This document shows, piece after piece, positions 23,201-37,287 of a stretch of 64,000 nt of DNA (the stretch's first letter is position 1; the number at the start of each line of letters is the position of its first letter). The stretch is from Sipunculus nudus (Eukaryota > Annelida > Sipuncula > Golfingiida > Sipunculidae), in NCBI GenBank assembly GCA_026874595.1, contig CM049318.1, positions 35,549,956 to 35,613,955 on the forward strand, given 5' to 3'. The notes beneath the pieces are model-generated. The model was not told where the DNA came from. It saw nothing but the letters and a program-made list of their open reading frames with translations, and made no database searches. Both the position numbers and the translations under genes were made by a program.

Positions 23201-26200
23201 CAACCAACACGGAGCGTAAGCAGGATTTTTAAAAAGGGATCGCGATTGCAATTGTTTGGCTTAATCCTTGCGGCACAAACAATTGCGGCACATGCGTACA
23301 CACAGAGTTATTTTAATCCCTATCGGAAGGCAAATCACATTGAGCAGAATCGGGCTCACGATTAAGAGTGCGACTCTGCTGGTAAGGGCTTGTAGTAGAG
23401 CCCTGTGCGGGCCCCAACCCGCACCGCGGGCTGCATGGTCCGCGACCCTCCTCGCCACGCGGACTTTTTTAGGATGTTGATGGGCGGCGGGCCAAAAAAA
23501 AAATACCTACGGAGTGGGGCGGGCAAAAAAAATTACCTATGGAGCGGGGCGGGTGCAGGCTAAAAGCTTGGATATGCGGGCGGGACGGGTAACATGATAA
23601 TTTAGTGCGGCGGGTTTGTGCGGGCTGAAAACATGGTTATAGCGAGGAGATAATTACATTTACTTCAGTGTAAAGCACTGCAGGTCTGTTTATGTTCCTT
23701 TTGTTATTCCATTTTCTGCACTTCTGAAATATAAATTCACCGAGTTTTGAGAAAAATTCATCTTTGCGGGGACCAGTTGTCAGAATATCAAGCTATGTTT
23801 ATTCTTTTAATTATATCATGGTCTGTGTCCAGTGTCCATGTCACGATTAATGTGCGCTTCAGTCTCAGACGTTACGCCTCGGAACCTAAGAAATGCTAGT
23901 GACTTGCGCCCGCCACGTGCAAGAAACATAAAAATACAAATCATCATTCATTGCATCTTGCACAGTCCTATGGAATTCATTAGACGCGTCATCAAAACAT
24001 GCAGTGTCAGTAAATTGTTTTAAAACTTCTCTAAACAGATACCTTGGCTAAGCGTCCGACTTTTTTTTTATCAAAGTTATGGAAAAAGAAAGCAGAATAT
24101 TTTAATTTCAAGACTTAGGTGGGGCCACAGCTGCCCCCAAGATCATTTATACAGACATGGCCTGTATGAAATTAATCAATGTCCACACTGTGGAAGTAAA
24201 ATGTTTAAAAAAATTAGATATTATGTTTCCCGTAAAGGTAATTCTAAACAAGATTTAGCTATATAATAATTCATAGTAACCCCAGAAAAAGACTTTGATT
24301 CTTTTTCTGGGGTTACTATGAAATATTATATAGATAAACCTTATCCTCCCCGGCCATATATTATAGAGTACATAATTTTAATTCTGATTTTAATTATCTA
24401 AATGTTAGACGTCACTCCAATGTTATTTATGACAGTCCAGTTGGGATATTGACACGTAACGTCCCATATTCTAATTGATTTTCATTATTACATGCATAAC
24501 TGATAAATTGTATAGGAAAATATGGCGAAACTGTTCAATATTTAGACGACTGGATCATCTTTTATATATCTTATTAATAATCTCCCTTCTTAAAATGCCC
24601 GCCCCCCCCCCACCCCCCCGCCGAAACAAGGTCCGTTTCCAGATAGTACCTTACATGATCGTTTTGTTAATCTCAGGTTTTTTTAGTATACTAAACCTAT
24701 GTGATCCTTTTTGATAAATAACATTTATTATCATTATATTTCAAGAGTTTAATTCCTATTCAGATAAATCAATAAAACCACACACTGTACTGACCTCCAT
24801 TTCCGTTCCCACCACTGCCTCCACTGCCACCAGTTCCGCTTTCGGTACAGATGCCACATGATTTTTTACAGTTCTCTTTCATGTAAGCTTGGTATAGTTC
24901 GCTGGTACAATATCCACTTTTCATCCAGGCATCGCAGTCTTTGTTTGAATCCTCACAGTCTGGCACAGACAAAAAAATAAATGAAACATTTGTCTTGAAA
25001 TACAAAGCCCGCCCATTTTTATCTTTCTGCATGTACTATAGTCATTTCCATCCCTCATGTCTTCCCGTTTTTCAGTATGTAAATTTTACATTTCGAGCGA
25101 AAAATATTGATTATTAGCTATATTAGATTAAAAGGTATCGTTTTCAGTAAGGTTAGCAATTACTTACCTTACACCTTGTTCAAGAAACAGAATCATTTAC
25201 ATATATATGAAATCAGCTTGTCTTCATTTTACAACATAACAGCCTCACTTATGGCAGTTTAGGTCATTTGTCATATGCAAAAACAGACTCGGTTCACAAC
25301 TGCTGATTGGAAGATGTCATGAGAACAAAGATGACTACTCATACAGGGAGACACCTGAACTGTCAGATCATTGTTAAGAGTACAGAACGTTTTGAAACAC
25401 AAACTGGAGATTTGTTTAAAATTCTTAATTGCCATATCACGCCGTTCCTTCCATATGCAGATTTCATAGAAATCAAAATTAATATAAACTATAAAGAAAA
25501 ATTTGCCCCCCCCCCCAAAAAAAAAAAACAGGTTTAACAGAGGATATATGTATAAAAAAATCCATCATCCTGAAGTCCCTCACAGGACCAATGACCGCAT
25601 GTCTCAGGAATAATGTCATAAATAACTTCTACAGATGTTGGTGTGTCAGTTTTTTAAATCAAATATGAAGTAAAATAAATTTATTTTGTGACTCTTCGGC
25701 CCGTTTATGACATTGGACCGTGCATATCGTCTTCGTGCAATATGTCTCTGGTTGCAAGATTTTTTTTTCTTAAACAATGGTGACGTTACAACGGTCTGTC
25801 TTCATCGGCTTGAATGGCAAGTTTATTTCTCAGTTCTCCGTTGATGAGCGTGCCGCGAACAGATATACCCGTTATATCATATATATGAATATGGGTTTCA
25901 TACTAATTCAGCACAGTGTAAGATATTATGTTTCACTCAGGCAGTCGGCGGAATACATTCAAAAGAAACAGTCTAAGAAATCTTAAATTGTTAATAGACA
26001 AAATTCGAGGCTTACTTGGCTAGCATATAAAGCAAACCTTGTACCATTTCGGTTTATAAACGAATTAATGCTTACATAATAGTAATATATTAACAGAAAT
26101 AACACAGAAAATAATGATCAAACTTTGTGTCGAAACAGCACGAGAAGATTACTGATGGGCGACACTATCATGAACGTTTATTTAAATAAAAGAAAATACA

Positions 26201-29200
26201 TTTGCGTAACCATTTAAGGACTGACAATACCCGTCGTGCGAATGTCGTGCGATGTTCACAAGACATTTGCACGTCATTTGTGAAATATTCGCACGACAAT
26301 TCGCGACCAGAATGTCAGATTCTCATTTTTATCTCCAAATATTTGCAATGTAGTCGCATAGGTCGCAAACCCCTCTAAAAGTTGTCTAGCACTTCCTGAC
26401 TCGCGGAAACTGACTTGAAAACAGTTAGCGACATGTTTGAGGCGGGTTTGAGACACCAGCGACGCCTCTGCGACTATTTTGCGAGAAATTTTGTTTTGCG
26501 AATTTTTTTAACATGTTCAAAATTTATGCGACAAGTTAGCGACACTTTGCCAATCACGCGAGAAAATTGACAACCGCCGCGAATGTTCTAAGACACTTTT
26601 GAGACTCTCTCGCGAATGCATTCTCAATTTGTCGCGAAGCTGTCGCAGCCCAGTGAGATGCAGGCTTTACTGCTTGTGTGACTCCATCGATTGTTGAAAT
26701 CGTATTTTACAGTCAGATAACAATTCAATGGTATTTTTTCTGCTGCACTCGTTACTATTCATATGTATAATAATTATACAGTAATTTATAATTTTAACAT
26801 ACTAAATTCCATTCTGTTTCAATATGTCTCAATTAATCCAATTCATAGTATGCTTCTTACAAATTTTTTTTAACCCAAACCTTTATGTGTGTGTGTGTGT
26901 CTGTAAAGTACAGCATATTTTTATCGGTATTAAGAATCCCTGCATTCAGCATAAGTCAATGAGAAGTAAATAATATCTAGTGTAACTGTACAAGTCGCTT
27001 CGCCAGAAATTATTATGTTAATGGAAGATGTTTTCAAAAGCTCAATGAGCGTTGGAGGATGTGCGTGGGTAGCGTTACGAATGAACATGAATATTCATAT
27101 ACTAATACGGAGGTAAATAAATACTCACTTCCTGTGCCACTTCCTCCACTTCCTGTGCCACTTCCGCCATTGCCAGTGCCACTTCCTCCTGTGTCAAAAT
27201 ACAAGTTTAGTAATAACCCAACTCTTTAATGCCTACAAACAAAACATGTAATAATGGTGAAAATAACCATGGACATTAAGAGTGAAAGTTTCTGCGAAAA
27301 AAAGGAGCACTGAACCTTGGAGGTATTATAATTTCTCATGGTTGGATGGTTTGTTATGTCACCTGATAGCTTGGTTTGCAGCGTTAATTACCTTACACAA
27401 GTAGTTGTGAACAGGTGTGATGAACATTTTTTAATACATGGTATCATCTGAGGAACAATTTATTAAGTTTCGGAGATAATTGGGATCACCATGCTTTTTG
27501 AAGAAATCTTTGCCATTGCTTGAAAAAAAAAATTATTTGCCTCCGCAGAGGGCAACGGGAATTGAAAAAAAAGTAATATATAATATAGGCTGATTATTCC
27601 GTCGCGTTTCATCAAAATGTTTTAAATTCTCGGTAAATTATCGTGGCAACACCACATAAAAGTCTGGTGTTATCTGGCCCCATTGAATATGAAAGTGTCG
27701 AGAATTTAATTCAACGGAAAAAAACTCCATTGAAAAATGTTTAAAACGACTTTCATGATAATCCATCGCATTTTTTTGCGTGTCACCGTGGTGCCACTTA
27801 AGATAAAGATGCATGGACTTTGCCGGGAATCGAAAGAAGGAGAAATATTATATTTATTGATTAACATTTCTGTAGAGTTCAACAAAATTTACACATTTTC
27901 TGGTAAGTTATAGTGGCGACACTAAAGGTTAACGTGCGGACAGTCATACGGACGGACGGACCGTGGATATACCATGATACAGTGGATCCCGTTTTGTTCG
28001 CAAGGGTTTCAAATTCGCGATATTTGCGAAAAAGGGAATTTTCGCGATTCGCGAAGCCAGAGTGGAAAAGGAAAAGGTTTTTGAAAAAATTAGATCGTGT
28101 TTGGATCAAGAATGATATTTTAAATGATTGCCATTTTCCAATTTTCTCCCATCAACGAACAACATGCTTTGTTAATAAGATTTTTGAACATATTTTATGT
28201 AATCAGTTCACATAATAAAGGTTTTACTCTGTGTGTATAGGTCTCTTGTATCGTGAGATCGCCAAAGTAGAACGCTCATGAAACACTAAAAAATGAAAAT
28301 CGCAAATATGAAGCCAACCACAGTACGTCTTTACAATAGGGCGTATAAAAAACACTTTGACCAATATCTCATTTTGCTCGTATATTTTTTGTTATTCAAA
28401 AAGACATGAAATAAAGATAAAATATCATACCTCCAGTATTACATTCCTGCACTGGGTTGCCAGGACACCAACATTTGCAGTCTTTGCCGACGAATCCTTC
28501 CCCTGGACATGTTGGTTTGTTACTGCATTGGGCTGAAATCAGTTACGGTAGGATAATTGACATGACAAGTCACTTTAGATAAAAGAGGGATTTATAGAAG
28601 AATTAAACATTTATTTTAACATCATACAAAAAGAGAAATCCATACAACAATCTTAAGTCAAATTGGAGTGCAAATGCACCATTTATAGAAGTAGAATACA
28701 ACCGGCGGCATTTAAACATGAAAACTGCCCGGCGGCTTTCGTCTATTTAGGGCGGTCGTTTGTTTTTCTGAGACATCTTTTTGACCCGGCCACTTAATAA
28801 GACAGGCGGATCTAGGCCCGACCCCGATCAAGTAAATATGGTATTAAGAAAACTAATCAATCAGTCTTTCAATCAATGTGTATTGTGCCAAACCTAATCT
28901 GTGTCATTTTTGTGAATAAATATACAAGGAAACTCCCCTAAGCCGGACACTCAAGGGACTGGAGGATTTTGTCCGTATTCGTGAGTTGTCCTGTTTAGAT
29001 GAGTATGGCATATTGCGTCAATTCGTCATTGGATGTTTCTGATATCCTATGATTTCATTAAAGGTACGCATAATTTGAAATAGGCTACATAAATTTGATT
29101 TTAATCATCTTCAAAATAGCTGAAATATGCACTTGCAATTTATAAAATATAATTAATTTTAAAAAAGAAAGACAAATATCAGCTAGGCCTCGCAAACTAA

Positions 29201-32200
29201 TCTTGGCAGTTTCACCTCGACATACCATGCTTCATCTTTTAAGCAAGCGGCAGTTCATGGATGGTTGCATCAGGAATATTAAAAATTTATTATTGCGGCA
29301 TCCAGACAGAATGATTATTTGTTAAAGGATAGTTTTCACCACGCATTCACCATAACAAAGTGCAAACTGTACCAAACTATAAATACGGCTCTCCGGGCCG
29401 GACGCCGATCACAAAGACGAACGGCAGTCTTTGATGGCGGTCTTGTCGAATGGAAAGCTGTTTCAGTTTGAGACCTAATGTTTTCCTTTTTGACCTGCCA
29501 ATCTTAATTTAATAATGATTGTACGTGTTATCAACACATTTATAGAAATAAACAACAATTTCGATACTGTATATTTACATACATCATTCAAATGGTTCTA
29601 TACATCTCGCTTGTCCCCGGGCTGTCGCTTTGGCCAAAACAGGTCAAACGAGGTCATGACCTCAGAGCGCCATCTCCCAGCAAATATATGAACAAGAATA
29701 GAACTCGCCATGTCTGTCAGCTTTAGAGGGTCGAAATATACTGGATATGCTGGCGGGACGGGAAAGTTTGTCCGTTGTCCGGGAGAGTGAGTTGTCCGTT
29801 TTACTAATTTACGTTAAACACAATATAGAGGAAAACTTGAAGGGACTGAGATTTAGTGTCCGCATTAGTGAGTTGTCCGTCTTACTGAGTTGTAGCCTTA
29901 CTGAGTTGTCCGCAAGTAGGAGTTTCACTGTATATACAATTTAAATGGTGAGAACTCAGGTACCTGTCCTAAGATATGAACCTTTCCGCTGCAGGACCAA
30001 ACAAGAACACAGGCTTTAATCTCCTAAATTCAATACCAAGTATAAACACATTGAAATACTGATGTATTTGATATAAGCGTGAACCGCATATAAATTTAAG
30101 CACTTCTATTGTCATGATTTTGTATTTGTGTATTAGAGCATCACCTAAAGAGGACCTCAATCCGTGATTATATAAATCTCCGTGACCTAATTTTTTGGTT
30201 ACAAAGAGATTACAACCTTTCTGTCAGATTAAAGAATTCTAGCTCTCACGGTACAATTTAAATCTAACTTTCGGAAAAAAGATATATAGACTCATTGCGC
30301 CACCCAAGCATGGTATTACGTCAGCTGAGCTAAACCAGTTGCAAACCAGCTTTTAAAAAATAAACCTACCACTGCAGCTGTACATAAGGTTCAGGACTTT
30401 GATGTCGCGGAAACTGAGTTGCCGAGCACGACCAATAATATTCTGGTAAGCCGGGTCTTTGGTCTGGATCGTATAGCCACCGTTTCTGCTAAAAAACTGA
30501 AAATTAAAAAAAAAAAGGGAAAATGGCGTATTTACAGTTGTTATACAGAAGTGATATACGGTGGTTGCCTTCCTATTCGCGAGGCTAACATTTCACAATT
30601 TTCTCTTTTCCATTGCCTCAGGGTTCCTCTTTCAGGGTCTTACCAAAAACTATCAACACAAAGTATAACCGGCTTCTGTAGCTCAGGGAAAAGAGCACAG
30701 GACTCAAAGTCCGAATCTCAGCCGAGGCGGTGAGATTTTTCAGTTGTCATCTGAAAAATCAAAATCATGCGATCTAATTAAAGCGCCGCCTCTCGGCCAG
30801 ATGATAAATGAAAAATTCCTCCCGTCAACCATCGGGTCAAAATGTGTCATTTATTATGTGCCATTTTCAATATACACAGTTATCATAAATAATCGTCAGC
30901 ATTTACAGTGTTCATCACTCAATGGTCAATATACCCACTGATTATAAAATAAGGGTCAGTAAGCACACTGACCATGAATAAATGGTCAATATACACACTG
31001 ATTATAAAATAAGGGTCCATATACACACTGACCATGAATAAATGGTCAATATACACACTGATTATAAAATAAGGGTCAGTATACACACTGACCATGAATA
31101 AATGGTCAATATACACACTGATTATAAAACAAGGGTAAGTATACACACTGACCATGAATAAATGGTCAATATACACACTGATTATAAAATAAGGGTCAGT
31201 ATACACACTGACCATGAATAAATGGTCAATATACACACTGATTATAAAATACAGGTCAGTATACACACTGACCATGAATAAATGGTCAATATACACACTG
31301 ATTATAAAATAAGGGTCAGTATACACACTGACCATGAATAAATGGTCAATATACACACTGATTATAAAATAAGGGTCTGTATACACACTGACCATGAATA
31401 AATGGTCAATATACACACCGATTATTAAATAAGGGTCAGTTTACACACTGAACATGAATAAATGGTCAATATACATACGTTTCATAGATTAATGGTCAGT
31501 TTACACAGTGATCATCACTAATTGGTCAATATACACATTGATCCTGAATATATGGTCAATATACACACTGGTCATAGATTAATGATTTGGCTGGCTGTGG
31601 TGGCCGTTGGTTCACCATGTCTTGCGACAAAACAAAAGCGCTTATCGCTTGATTTCTGATTGTGTTTCCGAATTTTCATTTTTCATATCGATACATACAT
31701 TATTAATGAATTTTAATTTCTCTCTCTGTCCTTCTATGTCTATCTCTCATCATCGCGTATTTTTTAATTCCCGGCATAACAATATGATTTATCGACACCT
31801 TGTATATTTAAAAATTATATAATTAAAATTTTATTTTAATCATATATATTAAATTATAATAAGACTATAATGTTACATATATACCCTGCTTCCGTAATGC
31901 ATGATGCTCCTGTAGTCATACTCGACTCCGTAGGTGTCTATGATACGAGTTGAATATTTGCCGAAGTTGTTACTCAGGCCGGGTTGGATGTTCTGAGTAA
32001 GAATTGTTACGTAGTTGTCTCGGTCAGGTCGGGACTGCTCGTGAAAAAGGCCGAGGGCGTGGCCCATCTCGTGAACAACGTAATTTTGCTGTAATAAAAA
32101 ACACGTATGTATACATATATATTATAAATGACGGTGGTGGCACTAAAACGTTGTTACGCAAAGCCTCTATGACGACGCCTCGGTTGGCCATTCCTGGTCC

Positions 32201-32756
32201 TGGTCTTGAAGCGTCAGTAATGATTCCAAGTGTGTTGTCTTAAGGGTATTCTTTTCCATATTTTCAGATAAATCCTTGAGGAATTTGACATTTTGCTATA
32301 GCAGCGCCATCTATGAAAAACTTAGTCATGTATCCATTGAAAACCAGGCCGAGATCCGACTCGACCAATGAAACATCCGTCCCTTGCTAATTTATGCGGA
32401 CGAAAACCGACGCAAGAACGTATTTAATGTGATTATTTAGGCCAAAAGGCGTAGTCCCCCCCCCCCCCTTTCCCCTATCCCCGATAGTATTTAGTTCTCC
32501 CCGTCCTACCGGAAATTCACTAATAACGATTAAATTTTCTAAACACAATAATGAAATTCCTGTAACTGGTATCCCCAAATCTGGGACTTATTTCAATATA
32601 ATCCACATGCAGAAATTAATGCATTAGTTATTTCATGGGGTTTAATCATTTAAATACGAAGTATCGATATTTCTTTATTTTTTTATCTTGTACAACTGAT
32701 ATTTCTAATTAGAATTAAACATTTGAGATGTTTTATGTATATTTGTATATTTATAG

Positions 32757-32795
<39 letters not shown>

Positions 32796-35700
32796 TTCAG
32801 TTGCCTATGCCAACTATTTTGGTCCCCTTTCTGCTTCAATTATGGCTACACCCCTGTAAGCTCCGCCATGAACTCTGTCCGTCTGCTGGTCTCTTTTGCT
32901 TTCATTATTTCAAAAACAGTTCTAAATAAATGCCGTTATTTATTTCAAGTTATGTTCCTGTGAGAGGATATGGGTCAACAAATTATAGACACGTCAGCCA
33001 GGCAGCCACCTTTAAATTCTTCCAGAATGTTACACTTTTACACGCTACATTCGTGGTATAACTCATTCCACTTAACCACTATTTTCGGTGTCCTCCCGCA
33101 GAGACGAAGTCCGTTGAGACGAACCCGAAAATCGACGACCCGTTGAGACGACAGGGGCTTCAGGCGAATGGCTTTATATAGGGAAACCCCCAGCCCAGTG
33201 GTGTCCCGGTACTGGCGCTAACTAACCAGTCGTCCAAACGGAACAACTTTCAAACTTGTTTAATTTTTCTAAAAAAATAACTCCACTTGTTTGATTTTAA
33301 CTTTTGTTGACCCAATTTGGCATATAATTCAACATAGAAAGCCCTAGAATGACGCCTGTCCAGTATGTTAAGAAAGATTACTCATTCCGATATTTTTATT
33401 AATATATCTGTGTGCGTTTACCAATGAAAAGGCATTAGAATACTAAATGGGCGTGTCAGATGAAAATCACATTAGCAGGAAAAAATTAAATCATGGTAAA
33501 AAGTTTAACGGCGCATTTTTTGGCCGTTTCGGACATTTCCTCAACATAGGAGCTATCTGGGCTATTTCGATTTTCGGGGTCGTCTCAACAGACTTCGTCT
33601 CAGCGGAGCGGAACCCTAATTTCAATGGGATGGTTAGATGGGTATATATATATATATATATAACGAACAGGGGTTGGAACATGACCTAGAATATTCTGAC
33701 CTATTAGAGAAGGTTATCGCCGATCTGACAAAGTTTGAACGAGAGTATTTTAATTATTTACCCATTCTAATTTTAACAAGTAACCATTTTATGTGCCAGT
33801 ACCAGTATATGGTATAAACAATATGGCATGACACCTCTATCAATACTATCATCACCGAATGTATTTCAATTTCTTAAAGCCAGCTATTCACCTGTCTTGT
33901 TTAAAAATATATGTAATTTCTGGCATACTCTGCTTTAAATTAATGAACTGATGGCAATTCCTGTTATGAACTTCTTATAATGCCTCTGTCACGTATGTGT
34001 GGTCTAATCTATATGCTGCTAGTAAACACAGTGCATGCGCCCATGTTGGCAAAACAGGAAAAATAAAACTAAAGGCGTTTGGTAGCACATGTGCAGAAGA
34101 TAAAAGGTCACTATTTGCAAAACACCATTTGTAAAAATCTGATCCGTCTCGCTTGCGCCAGATGTCCTTGGTGGTTATTTTGTTGGCCTCCCACATGTTA
34201 TGTAAACGTGGATACAAACGAAACGAATAGTCTATGATCCCCGGGATCGTCGTTTTCTGACCTATTTTAATGAACAGCTCATGGGGTTACCTTTAGTTAA
34301 CTGACGTCAGATATCGGTAAAGGCCCCTTTAACTGATGTGTACTAGGTAATGCAGGCTGTGTGATTGACGTACCTGTCTGCATCCTGATTTCAATCTGAT
34401 GTACTGCGTTCCTCCCCTCATACCCACGTTAGAACTGCATCTGTTGGTCAATATGGAGGCATAATTATACTTTTACTAATATCAATACAGCTTATAGTAA
34501 TTAATATTATACAGCATATTATATTTAGTAGTAGTAGTATTACAACTGCCACTACTAATTATTATTATTATTATTATTACTACTAATTATTATTATTATT
34601 ATTATTATTTTATTATTTATTATTTATTATTATTAGATATAATCACTATTTTAACAACTACTCTACTGCTTTTTCTCATTCTTATTACCAATATCTTCAT
34701 CATTAGTATGAACATCACTTCTGTAAACTACATAACTATTAACAACATTATTATAATTAAAAATTATAATTGTATGTATTAAAGGAATATATTTTGTCAC
34801 AGTGGCCATGTTGTACGCACCCTGTGCCATCAGAAAAGGTAACACGGTTACGATCAAAACTTGTTGCTTGTTTGAAGGTGATGCATGAGTATTTCTGTAT
34901 TTCCGCTAAACCACTCTCCACTTCACTGCGGTGGTAGCTACCTTAAAGTAAGACGGAATGTATTTATAAGTCTTGACAGAAAGCAAAATTAGAAAATGAA
35001 AGAAAAGACACAAAAAGAAATCTGTATTTTAAGGAAAGCAAGCCTCCACCATGTCGGAAGTGCCTATTATCGCCCAGTCCTAAACCATTTATTCGTCTCA
35101 TATTCCAAGGTTCATTTGCAAATAAGCGACCATTCATTTGTAAATATTTAATAAATAATAAATAATATAGAGGTGTTACGAAAAATAAACTCATAAACCA
35201 CTTCGCCCATGGCCCACCTTGACAGTGCCAACGCAACGCTTAATGATATAGCGGCCTATATTCAAAATTTTAAAGTAGCATAATAAGATATAATATAGAT
35301 TATCATATGCTTTATACGATGCATTGATTTGTTAACCAATCTGCTGGGATAACCGCTTTGGTTAATAATAAAATTCTCATTAATACAAATTTACTAGGAA
35401 ATAACAATCATGTTATATGTAATACCTTTTAATAGTATAGATTCTGAAGTATTTTAGGTTTGTTTCACAGACAACATTAGCGACATATAAATAAGAAACA
35501 CTATAAATATGTTGTCTGACAATCGCAATTATCCATTTTAGTCCGCTTAATGTGTGTGTGTTTGTGGCGGAGGGTGTACTGTGTCCCCGTGAAAACATTT
35601 GGTGGGAGGGGAGAATTGAATCACAAGTAAAATAATTGTATTTAATTTACAAAGATTGTACAGATACTTAGTATAACTGATCCTTGCACCCTAGGCTCAT

Positions 35701-37227
35701 ACGGGGGCGTTCGGTAAGTTGAAGGGTCGAGGACACCGGAGTACCCGGAGAAAACCACCGACCACGGACGGGCAAAATTACTACAATACACTCTCATGGC
35801 TCAGCCTGAGATAGAACTTGGGATTCGAAGCCTTGCGTTTTATCCCTGTGCGTTGTATCCTGGTCCAGGCCTGTAGAGCGACCGTTAATGTTAATCTTCG
35901 GAAGAGTAGAGTAAAATAAAATAAAATAAAATAAAAAAAAAACAAGCAAGGGACTAGGATAACCCTGTCAAGAATGAATAGATGATGTTAACACGGAAAC
36001 ACTTACTGTAATAGGAAGCGACTGTGTATGGGACCTGCTTGTTCGGCCATCTTCTCCAAGTGCCACGCAAAGCTTTCCTCTTTTTCCGTCGAGTGGAATC
36101 TCTGAAGTGAATAGAAGAAACATTAAATTAAATACGAAACACAAGGCTGATTGAATTTACTCGAAGTCACCAATGTATGAATGGACGATGCATCAGTTCT
36201 CTGCACAACGGGTCCAACGAGTAACGGGTTCTCACACCCAAACCTTAACCTAAGCGTTATCTGAATATACCGTTCCTCATCCCATCAGCGACACCTGTTG
36301 GTGATGATTGACAGTGAGTGTTCGGGACCGTTATTGTGACTAGAAAGATAATTATATCATATCTAAAAATTAATTACCAAAATGTTTTAAAAAATTATAT
36401 CTTTACTATAGAGGTTCCTGTCGAAGCTTTGTATTTAAATTAATTTGCCAAAACCAGAGGCAGGTCCGGGCTTTTGGAAAAAAAAAAGGGGGGGGGGGAG
36501 TCCAATGAAGACTCCTAAGAAAAACTTAATAAAGGTCCAGGAAAGAGGTGGGAGGTATATCGGCCGCAAAAGTTGGTTTAAACTTTGGTTGTGGCGACTG
36601 AAAGGGTCTGGCTAAAATTAGCCCCCTGGACCAGTCTTTGATTTGCTACTAAAAACCCGCAATTCTTGCTGAAGATTATTGCATCATAACACTAAACATA
36701 TTTGGGGCTTTTGAGGGAGCGCTTACACAAACAAAGTCAAAACGTTTAGGTTTAGGAATCATTTTTTTTACACTTCACCTGGTCAGATTTGGAACTTTTC
36801 CCGAGACAAAAGCGTTTAAAACGATATCCTCCCTAACTTCAGAATGTTTTGTGTGAAATATCTGGATGGTACCGTGAACAAAGAAGGATACTCAGTTAAT
36901 GTTTTACTCACAATCGTTTTAATTTCTCCCATTCCTCGCGAGTAAATACCATGTCGGCTTCAACCACGACATTGTTGGAATATTCTGCTATCCTGCCCTC
37001 ATCCTTGGCTGTGAAAATAATCTAACACTTTTATATGTATTAAGATATTAAATTGTGTGTGATAAATAAATGATATATATATATATATTTATATATATTT
37101 ATATACCAAAATTATCCTGTATTATCTTATATTTTCATTTTATTGTACCATATATTTTTTATTATATTGTAGATTTTTATATGTTTGAGAAAAACCAGAG
37201 TTTATTAAGTTTCACTTACAAAGCTAC

Positions 37228-37287
<60 letters not shown>

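Noticed and set aside
30919-31416. 165-codon minus-strand open frame of a 20-residue repeat (YIDHLFMVSVYTDPYFIISV)
   Set aside because: It is a by-product of the 60-bp minisatellite, whose unit is a multiple of three; it lies inside an intron and has no start or splice support.
32004-32243. Plus-strand open frame
   Set aside because: Antisense shadow of the astacin zinc-motif exon.
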